64,000 nt of DNA from Botrimarina mediterranea (GTDB lineage: Bacteria; Planctomycetota; Planctomycetia; Pirellulales; Lacipirellulaceae): assembly GCF_007753265.1 (NCBI RefSeq), contig NZ_CP036349.1:3381363-3445362 (forward strand). The letters are read 5' to 3'. The notes beneath the pieces were generated by a model. The model had not been told where the DNA came from and did no database searches. It saw only the letters and a program-made list of their open reading frames with translations. The first letter of the stretch is position 1. Every line of letters begins with the position of its first letter. Shown piece after piece: positions 47,422 to 55,800 of the stretch. The translations under genes and the position numbers were made by a program.

Positions 47422-50400
47422 ATGTTCGCACGCATCCTTCACCGGCCCGCGCTGGCCATCGTGATCTCGCTGATCATCCTCTTCCTCGGAGGACTTGCGA
47501 TCGTCACGCTGCCGATCTCGCAATTCCCGTCCGTGGCGCCGCCCAGCGTCGTGGTCTCGGTCTCGTTCCCCGGCGCCAGCGCTAAGGTGCTGATCGACTC
47601 GGTGCTTGTCATCCTCGAGCAGTCGATCAACGGCGTGCAGGACATGCGCTACATGATCTCCGACGCCACTAGCGCCGGAGAAGCGACGATCCAGGTCGTC
47701 TTCGAGCCCGGCACGGACCCGAACGTCGCGGTGATGAACGTCAATAACCGCGTTCAAGCCGTGAAGAACAACCTGCCGCCGATCGTCGATCGCGAAGGCA
47801 TCATCGTCATGCAGAACATGGCGAGCATGCTGATGTACGTGAACGTCTTCAGCACGGACAAGAACGTCGATCAGAACTTTCTCTACAACTTCGCCAACGT
47901 CAACATCCTGCCTGAGATTGCGCGCATCCGAGGCGTCGCCAAACCCACGATCCTTGGCAATCGCGCCTACGCGATGCGGGTCGAGCTCGACCTCGAACGC
48001 ATGCGCGCCTATAGCGTTTCCGCCGACGACGTGATGGAGGCCTTGGCGGAGCAGAGCATGATCGGCTCGCCGGGCCGTCTCGGGCAGGCGACCGGGACGA
48101 CCTCGCAGACGATCGAGTATGTCCTCACCTGGGTCGGACGCTACGACAAGCCCGAGCAGTACGAGAACATCATCCTGCGAGCCAAGTCCGACGGCGAGAT
48201 CCTGCGGGTCCGCGACGTGGCGAAGGTCTCGCTCGGATCGTCGTTCTACGACCTCTACTCCGACATCGACGGGTACCCGTCCGCGGCGATCGTCCTTAAG
48301 CAGACCCCCGGCAGCAACGCAACGGAGGTCATCGAGGAGGTCAAAGAGAAGATCGAGCAAATCAAAGCAGAGACCTTTCCGCCCGGCATGGACTTCGAGA
48401 TCAGCTACGACGTGTCGAGCTTCCTCGACGCCTCGATCGAGAAGGTGCTGCACACATTGCTTGAAGCCTTCGTACTCGTCTCGCTGGTGGTCTACCTCTT
48501 CCTCGGCGACGCCCGCAGCACCTTGATCCCGACGCTCGCGGTGCCGGTGTCGCTGATCGGCGCATTCTTCTTCATGCTGTTGTTCGGCCTGTCGATCAAC
48601 CTGATCACACTCTTCGCGCTGGTCCTAGCGATCGGCGTCGTGGTGGACGACGCGATCGTCGTCGTCGAAGCCGTGCACGAGAAGATGCACACGAAGCACT
48701 TGTCGCCTTACCGCGCGACCCAAGAGGTCATGCACGAGATCAGCGGTGCGATCATCGCCATCACCATGACGATGACGGCGGTCTTCGTGCCGGTGACCTT
48801 CATGCCTGGCCCGGTCGGTGTTTTCTACCGTCAGTTCGGCTTAACGATGGCGATGTCGATCGTGCTCTCAGGCATCGTCGCCCTCACGCTGACGCCGGTG
48901 CTGTGCGCAATGATCTTGAGGCCGATCGACCCCCAACAGAAGACCAGCTACAACCCCCTAACGCTCTTCCTGCGTGGCTTTGACGGCGGCGTCGTGCGCA
49001 CCACCAATGCCTACGGCTGGTTCGTCGGTAAGATCGTCAAGCAGCGGCTGCTGACATTGCTGGTGGTCGCCGCCTTCGGCGCCGGCATCGTCTTCGTGAA
49101 CACGGTGCTCCCCTCGGGATTCATCCCTCTGGAAGACCAGGGGATCATCTACGGCATCATCCAAACGCCGCCCGGCTCGACGCTCGAGTACACCAACGCC
49201 AAGTCGCATGAGTTGCAATCGATCTGCGAGGAGCTCGAAGAGATCTCTTCCGTCTCGTCGATCGCCGGCTACGAGATCCTGACCCAGGGCCGTGGCTCGA
49301 ACGCCGGCACGTGCCTCATCAACCTCAAGCCCTGGGAAGAGCGCGAACGCACCTCGAAGCAGATCATTGAGGTGCTTGAGGAACGCGGACAAGAGATCTC
49401 GAACGTCAAGCTCGAGTTCTACGAGCCCCCGGCGGTGCCGGGCTTCGGCGCGGCGGGCGGCTTCTCGCTCAACTTGCTCGACAAGACCAACAGCGGCGAC
49501 TACTCGCGAATGGGCGAAGTGACCGATCGATTCCTCGCGGCCCTTGAGGAGCGAGAGGAACTGAAGGGCCTCTTCACGTTCTTCGCCAGCGACTACCCGC
49601 AGTATGAAATCATCATCGATAACGACGTGGCGATGCAAAAAGGTGTCTCGATCGGCGAGGCCATGAGCAACCTCTCCATCGTCGTGGGCAGCACCTGGGA
49701 GCAGGGCTTTGTCCGCTTCGGGCAGTTCTACAAGGTCTACGTCCAGGCGGCGCCGGAGTTCCGACGCTACCCCGAAGACTTCGAGAACCTGTTCATCAAG
49801 AACGACCGCGGCGAGATGGTGCCATACTCCGCCTTCGCCAAGCTCGTGAAGATGCAGGGCATGAACGAAATCAGCCGCTACAACCTTTACACAACCGCTG
49901 CGATCCAGGGCGCCCCGGCCGCGGGGTTCAGCACGGGACAAGCGATCGCTGCGATTAAGGAGGTCGCAAAGGAAACCCTCCCGCGCGGCTACGACATCGA
50001 CTGGCAAGGCCTCTCGTACGACGAAGCGAAGAGCGGCAACACGGCGATCTACATCTTCTTGATCGTCGTGGTGTTTGTGTATCTCGTTCTCGTCGGTCAG
50101 TACGAGAGCTTCCTGCTCCCGCTCGCGGTGATTATCTCGCTACCGGTCGGCTTGTTCGGCTCGTTCCTGCTGCTCAAGGCGATGGGCCTCTCGAACGACG
50201 TCTACGCACAGATCGGCCTCGTGATGCTGGTTGGCCTCTTGGGCAAGAACGCGATCCTGATCGTCGAGTTCGCCGTGCAGAGGCGCGACGAAGGCGTGAG
50301 TCTCGTGGACGCCGCGATCGAGGGCGGCAAGCTCCGCTTCCGTCCGATCCTGATGACCTCGTTCGCGTTTATCGCCGGTATGGCGCCGCTGATCCGCGCG

Positions 50401-50595
50401 ACGGGCCCGGGCGCGATCGGCAACCGCACCATCGGCGCCACGGCGGTCGGCGGCATGCTGGTGGGCACCGTGGTTGGCGTCCTCTTGATCCCCGGCCTTT
50501 ATTACATCTTCGCAAGGATGGCCGACGGCAAGAAGTTGCTGAAGGATGAAACCCACCAGCCATTGAGCGAACGCTTCGAGTTCGAACGCCACTGA
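47422..50595 (+). CDS. RND efflux transporter permease, HAE1 (AcrB) type
   Basis: A 1057-residue, 12-TM trimeric pump. The N-terminus FARILHRPALAIVISLIILF and LPISQFPSVAPPSVVVSVSF is classic HAE1. TM4 keeps the proton-relay pair D409-D410 in VVDDAIVVVEAV, and TM10 has K942 in LLGKNAILIVEFA. The porter domains contain PGSNATEVIEEVKEKIEQIK and SSIAGYEILTQGRG. It is closer to AcrB/MexB than the pump encoded at 9561. The substrate is probably hydrophobic or amphiphilic compounds. It lies 11 bases after the poly-Asp adaptor, and an outer-membrane factor follows after 425 bases, so the window encodes a full tripartite system. Confidence 0.95.
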   Translation: MFARILHRPALAIVISLIILFLGGLAIVTLPISQFPSVAPPSVVVSVSFPGASAKVLIDSVLVILEQSINGVQDMRYMISDATSAGEATIQVVFEPGTDPNVAVMNVNNRVQAVKNNLPPIVDREGIIVMQNMASMLMYVNVFSTDKNVDQNFLYNFANVNILPEIARIRGVAKPTILGNRAYAMRVELDLERMRAYSVSADDVMEALAEQSMIGSPGRLGQATGTTSQTIEYVLTWVGRYDKPEQYENIILRAKSDGEILRVRDVAKVSLGSSFYDLYSDIDGYPSAAIVLKQTPGSNATEVIEEVKEKIEQIKAETFPPGMDFEISYDVSSFLDASIEKVLHTLLEAFVLVSLVVYLFLGDARSTLIPTLAVPVSLIGAFFFMLLFGLSINLITLFALVLAIGVVVDDAIVVVEAVHEKMHTKHLSPYRATQEVMHEISGAIIAITMTMTAVFVPVTFMPGPVGVFYRQFGLTMAMSIVLSGIVALTLTPVLCAMILRPIDPQQKTSYNPLTLFLRGFDGGVVRTTNAYGWFVGKIVKQRLLTLLVVAAFGAGIVFVNTVLPSGFIPLEDQGIIYGIIQTPPGSTLEYTNAKSHELQSICEELEEISSVSSIAGYEILTQGRGSNAGTCLINLKPWEERERTSKQIIEVLEERGQEISNVKLEFYEPPAVPGFGAAGGFSLNLLDKTNSGDYSRMGEVTDRFLAALEEREELKGLFTFFASDYPQYEIIIDNDVAMQKGVSIGEAMSNLSIVVGSTWEQGFVRFGQFYKVYVQAAPEFRRYPEDFENLFIKNDRGEMVPYSAFAKLVKMQGMNEISRYNLYTTAAIQGAPAAGFSTGQAIAAIKEVAKETLPRGYDIDWQGLSYDEAKSGNTAIYIFLIVVVFVYLVLVGQYESFLLPLAVIISLPVGLFGSFLLLKAMGLSNDVYAQIGLVMLVGLLGKNAILIVEFAVQRRDEGVSLVDAAIEGGKLRFRPILMTSFAFIAGMAPLIRATGPGAIGNRTIGATAVGGMLVGTVVGVLLIPGLYYIFARMADGKKLLKDETHQPLSERFEFERH

Positions 50596-51020
50596 CTCCC
50601 TAGAGCCGATGACGCGCGCCGTTACACATTGCCAAGGGACTAGCGCAAATAAGTCATTCTATTTCGCGTGCCCGTCCTTGCTTAACACACAAGAGCCGAT
50701 TTCGCCGAACCGTCGGCACAATCCATGAAGGGTTATCGCGCGGGCGGACGAACCAGTGAGAGGCTGGAAGAACCGCCGCGGCGCCCGCCTTCACTCGCCA
50801 CGACTTCAGCCTCCTACCAACCTCCACTACCCGCCAAGCGACAGCATCCAGGCCACAGGGATCGCCCCAACCGCCTGGAGCATGCGTGCTACCGAGACAC
50901 AAGCCGCCCTCAAGGACGAGGGCGAGCTAGCAACCTTCCGATGGCTCGGCGCCGACAGGCCGCTTGGCTGTCGGCGCCCGGGGTCGGAGCGTCCCGGGTC
51001 TTCACGTCAGGGATCGACGT
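50596..51020. other. Intergenic region between RND permease and outer-membrane factor
   Basis: A 425-base gap inside an otherwise compact operon. A weak inverted repeat, GCGCAAATA ... TATTTCGCG, lies near 50643-50668. Frames crossing the region (for example from 50725 or 50756) are Arg/Pro-rich and start without ribosome-binding sites; I do not support a gene. The outer-membrane gene could have its own promoter here. Confidence 0.45.
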
Positions 51021-52790
51021 ATGAACCAACCGGCAAGATTTCGCTCCACGCGGCCACTGGCCGTGATTCTGGCCTGCGGCCTCGTGCTGTCACTGCCGGC
51101 GTGCCGACTCCCTAAGCTGTGCTGTGCGCAGAAGGGCGAGCCGCTGCCCGACTCGTTCAACGGCGAGGTCAGCCTGGATAGCTCGGCACAGCTTGGCTGG
51201 CGCGAGTTCTTCGACGACCCAACGCTCAGCGGCCTGATCGATCAAGCGCTCGTCGGCAACCAAGAGCTCAAGATCCTCGCTCAGGATATCCGCATCGCCA
51301 ACTTCGAGATCATGGCGCGGCAGGGCGAGTACCTGCCGTTCGTCAATCTCGGCGCCCGCGCCGGCCTCGAGAAGTCGAGCGTCTACTCGCGCGAAGGCGC
51401 CGTCGAGGAGAACCTGCTCGCCAACGGCAAGGCGTTCCCCGACCCGCTCCCCGAGTTCCTCGTGGCGGCGAATGTCTCTTGGGAAATCGACATCTGGCGC
51501 AAGTTGCGGAACGCCAAAGACGCCGCGGCGCTCCGCTACTTCGCGACGCGCGATGGCCAGAACTACGTCGTCACGCGGCTCGTGGCCGAGGTCGCCGAGA
51601 ACTACTACGAGCTGCTTGCACTCGACAATCGCATGATGGCCCTCGACAAGACGATCGAGATCCAGCAGCAGAGCCTCGACTTCTCGATCGCCAAGAAGGA
51701 GGCCGCCCGCGAGACCGAGCTCGCCGTCCAGCGGTTCGAGGCCGAGGTCCGCAAGAACCAGAGCGAGAAGCTGATCGTCCAGCAGCAGATCACCGAGGCC
51801 GAGAACCGCATCAATTTCCTGTTGGGCCGCTATCCGCAGCCGGTTCCGCGGCAATCGGCGAGTTACATCGACCTCCAGCTGCACGCCTTAAGCACCGGCT
51901 TGCCGTCGCAGTTGCTACAGAACCGCGCCGACATCCGCCAGGCCGAGCGCGAGCTCGCCGCACGGGGGCTCGACGTCCGCGTCGCACGGGCACGGTTCTA
52001 CCCCTCGCTCAGTCTCACAGCCGGCGTTGGCTATCAAGCCTTCAACACCAAGTACCTGTTCATCAGCCCTGAGTCGCTCATCTACAACGCGGCCGGAGAA
52101 CTCGTCGGGCCGCTCATCAACCGCAAGGCGATCAAGGCCGATTACCTCAGCGCGAACGCCGCTCAGATCCAGGCCGTCTACGACTACCAGCTCACCGTTC
52201 TCGACGCCTACACCGAGGTCATCAACCTGATGAACAAGGTTGAGAACTACAGCCAGAGCATCGCGATCAAGAAGCAACAGCTCGCAGCGCTGGAATCCTC
52301 GGTCGATAACGCCACCAAGCTCTTCCAGAACGCCCGCGCCGAGTACATGGAGGTGCTGCTCGCGCAACGCGACCTCATTGAGGCCCGGATGGTGCTGATC
52401 GAGACCAAGCAAGAGCAACTGTCGGCGGTCGTCAACGCGTACCAGGCGCTCGGCGGTGGGGCTTATGGCGGCTATAGCTTCTTGGCGGACGCAACGAACC
52501 CCATGGGAGGGACCGAACTCATCGCCCCACCAGAGAACTTCCCGGCGGCGAACGAACCCCTTACGCAACCCGACAGCACAACGCCGCAGAGCCAACCGTT
52601 GCCAACATCGGACGGCGACGCTCCCGCCACGGACCTCCTGCCATACCCCGACGCGATCCGCGATGGCTTGGACGCCGCGCCGACGCCGTCATCGGATGCG
52701 ACGCCACAGGAAACCGGCTCCTTGCTCAAGCCCGATGGTCCGGCGCTCAACAGCCAAGGGAACTTCCTGAAATGGCCCTGGCAGAGCTGA
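51021..52790 (+). CDS. Outer-membrane efflux factor (TolC/NodT-like lipoprotein)
   Basis: A 589-residue outer-membrane channel subunit. The ATG at 51021 has AGGGA seven bases before it and gives a lipoprotein signal (ILACGLVLSLPAC). Two TolC-type repeats follow: the first with WREFFDDPTLSGLIDQALVG, NQELKILAQDIRIANFEI and the helices around LVAEVAENYYELLALDNRMM; the second with LLQNRADIRQAERELAARGL and DVRVARARFYPSLSLTAGVG, then LFQNARAEYMEVLLAQRDLI. A tail of about 110 residues after YQALGGGAYGGY, rich in Pro/Thr/Asp/Gln, is longer than usual. A frame open from 50964 is not needed. It ends 18 bases from the convergent giant CotH gene. It probably completes the RND pump upstream and might also serve the pump at 8278. 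Confidence 0.92.
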   Translation: MNQPARFRSTRPLAVILACGLVLSLPACRLPKLCCAQKGEPLPDSFNGEVSLDSSAQLGWREFFDDPTLSGLIDQALVGNQELKILAQDIRIANFEIMARQGEYLPFVNLGARAGLEKSSVYSREGAVEENLLANGKAFPDPLPEFLVAANVSWEIDIWRKLRNAKDAAALRYFATRDGQNYVVTRLVAEVAENYYELLALDNRMMALDKTIEIQQQSLDFSIAKKEAARETELAVQRFEAEVRKNQSEKLIVQQQITEAENRINFLLGRYPQPVPRQSASYIDLQLHALSTGLPSQLLQNRADIRQAERELAARGLDVRVARARFYPSLSLTAGVGYQAFNTKYLFISPESLIYNAAGELVGPLINRKAIKADYLSANAAQIQAVYDYQLTVLDAYTEVINLMNKVENYSQSIAIKKQQLAALESSVDNATKLFQNARAEYMEVLLAQRDLIEARMVLIETKQEQLSAVVNAYQALGGGAYGGYSFLADATNPMGGTELIAPPENFPAANEPLTQPDSTTPQSQPLPTSDGDAPATDLLPYPDAIRDGLDAAPTPSSDATPQETGSLLKPDGPALNSQGNFLKWPWQS

Positions 52791-52808
52791 GCCGCTCGGG
52801 CGCGCCTG

Positions 52809-55800
52809 TCACCAAACCCGAAGGTTGATCGCAAGCGATTCCTTGCCGGAAAGTTCCTCGTCCGTGGTATCAATAAGCATCGACGCCGATCCCGTGCCTT
52901 CCGCCTGTTGCGCGTCAACGACCGGCGCCACGGCATAAAGCAGCTCGAGCGCCCGATCGTAGTCGTGCGCGATCGATGCCTGCCGTGGCACGGCACGGCG
53001 GACAGGCGCCGACGACGCGACCACTGTTGACGCCTGGATCAACTGCGGAGCAGGGGAGGGGGCCACGTCCTGATTGGTTGCCGACGCCTCTGCCGACGAC
53101 ATCTCCGCTAAATCGATAGGCGACTCGGCAGCGGACTCCCAGACGAGCTCGCGCGACGGTTCAATTGCTGACTCGGGGAAGTCGCGGGCAACCACTACGG
53201 GCGCCGGCGACTGATGGCCAAGGTTGTCGCGCCAGACCGTGTAGTCGGCGGCGTTCACCAAGCCGTCGCTGTTGGCGTCGCCGTCGGCCTTCGTGACGCC
53301 GCTTGCCTTTCCGTAGTGAGCGCGCCAGATGTCGTAGTCCGACTGATTGACGAAGCCGTCTTCGTTGAAGTCAGCGGTGTGGTAGGGCACAAAAGCGCTG
53401 CCGGGATTTGGCGTCTTGGCCGTCCATGAAGCGACGGCGTCGCCGAACGCCACCGCTTCGCCGCGTGTCAGAGACGCCCCACCGCCATCGGCGCCGGTCG
53501 GCCATGGGACCGTCGCCGTGTACGTCACACGATCGACCAGGTAGTAGCCCGGCTCGGTCTCACCGGACGGCGGAGCGGTCGGCGCCTGCAGTTCGATCTC
53601 TTCTCCACGGTCGTCGAGGCCGCCCGAAAACGCCCCCACCAATCGCACGCCGGAGTCGATGCCGTAGTAGACGCGGAAGGCGTTGGCGAGCGTGGCATTG
53701 GTCGGATTGAAACTGACAACGACAACCGTCTCGCCCGCAGCGATGCTCGTCGCCGAGGGGAACACAAAATCGACGCCGCCGCTCAACCGCCATCCGGCAA
53801 GGTTGAGCGCCGCCGCCGTCGAGTTGTGCAGCTCAATGAACTCAAGTTGCGACTCGCTGATCCCTGCGCCGGAGCCCGTGGGGTGGTACTGGACTTCACT
53901 GATGACGACCCCGGCCTGCATCGGCGCACCATTGGGGCTGCCGATCGAAGGCGTCGCCAGCGGGAAGAGGCCGTAGTTCGTCTCGCCATCGGGCGCACGA
54001 CCGAGCGACACGCCGGTTAGCGTCGCGTCGAACGACACGTCGTCAGCAAAGCGGATCGGCTTGCCGTCGGGCGCCGACGCCACGAGGTAAACGTCGTCTC
54101 CGCCGGCGCCGATCGCAAAGTCGCTGGCGTTCGCACCGCCGCCCGCGTTGAAGTGCGATTCGTTAAAGACAATCAGCCCGCCGGCAGCCAGGATCGTCCC
54201 GGAAGGGATCTGGTACTTCAGCAAGTTGGTCCCTTGATCCGACAGCCACCAGCCCGAGATGTCGATCGCGGCGCCCGTCGTGTTGATCAGCTCGATCGCA
54301 TCGCCGTTGGACGCTACCGGGTTGGCGAGCACCTCGTTCACCACGACGTCGATGGTCGTGACCGGCGCCGCCGCCGGTGTACCGTTGACGGAGCGGCTCG
54401 CACGCCAGTTGCGGGCGTCTTCGTAATCTCCTTCGGTGTCGATCACCTCAAGCGACGAGCCGTCGCCATCGGTGCGCTTGTACCAATCGTCGCTGTACTC
54501 GAACTGCTGGATCACCGTCAGGTCGCTCGCCAGCACGATCAGCTCTTCGCCGCCGTTGCTCAACGCGCCGGACCACTCGCCAGCGATCGGTAGCCCGTCG
54601 CCGTAGCGTGACTCGAAGTTGCCCTGGTCTTCGAGTACCAGGACCCGCTGTCCCGGCGCCAAGATCGTGCCGTTGGGGAAGACGAACGTCACGCCGCCGG
54701 CGATCTGCACGTTGCTGAGGTCGATCTCGTCGGTCGTGCTCGTGTTGATGAACTCGATGAACTCGAACTCCTCGCCATCAACCACGTCTTCACCGAGCTG
54801 CGGCATGCCTGCCGTGGGGTTGTAGTGCAGCTCGGTGATACGCAGGTGGTCCTTCGTCAGCTCCAGGTTGTTTGCGACCGAAGGGGTGAACTCGATCGGA
54901 TCGGACCAGTGGCTCCAGCGGCCAGTCGAGTCCTGGAACCGCACCCGCGCGCGGTGCAGCTCTCCCGGCTTAACGGCCGATGCCGGTGGATCGATCGTCG
55001 CATCGAAGGTCGACAGCGGGCCCGACTCCCAACTCGCGGTCCATTCGTCGAGGAACTTGACGCTCGTGTCGTAGCCGGCAGACGAAGGCGTGACCTCGGA
55101 GACCCGCCATTCAATGGCGCCGAAAGTGTTGTTCCCTTGGGGATCGGTAAAGGCCGTTGTCTGGAACGATAGTTCGTTCGCCGCCATCCCTTGATCACCG
55201 ACGTAGCTGATCGTCGGCTTGTTGGGGATCAGCGCTTCTTCACCCGAGGCGTTGAGCAAACCGTCCAGGTAAGCCGCCCGCCCGCCGGGGCCTACCCCGC
55301 CGCCCGGTCCCGCGCCGCCGCCGGGCCAGTTGCCGCCCGTAAAGGCGAAGTCGAGCATGTCCTGCACGAGGTTTGTGATCGACGTCGCTCCAGCGCCGCC
55401 GAGACCCGCGTAGCTACCAGACTCGTTCTCACTAACGTTCTGCCACCGCGCCCGGTCCGCCGCTTCGAGCGGCAGTATGGTCGAGGCAAGCTCGGTGATC
55501 ATCCCCACGATCTGGTCGGGCTGCCAGATTAGGTCGCGCAATTCGCGGAGTGTATTGTAGTACTCTGGCTTTAGCAGGCTGTCGCGATAGGCATCGTTGT
55601 TATTCTCAAACAGGGCGTCGTAGACGACGTCTTTGCCCTCGTTCCACGTCGGCCCCCAGGTAGCGTCGGTGTCCCACAGCATCAGCCAAAGCTTGCCGAG
55701 GTTGTCGTTCTCCGCCAGGTAATCGGGCTCGAAGTAGTACACCATGTTCTTATTGGAGTCGGGCCAATAGTCATAGTGACGGACCGCTTCGACGAGCGCG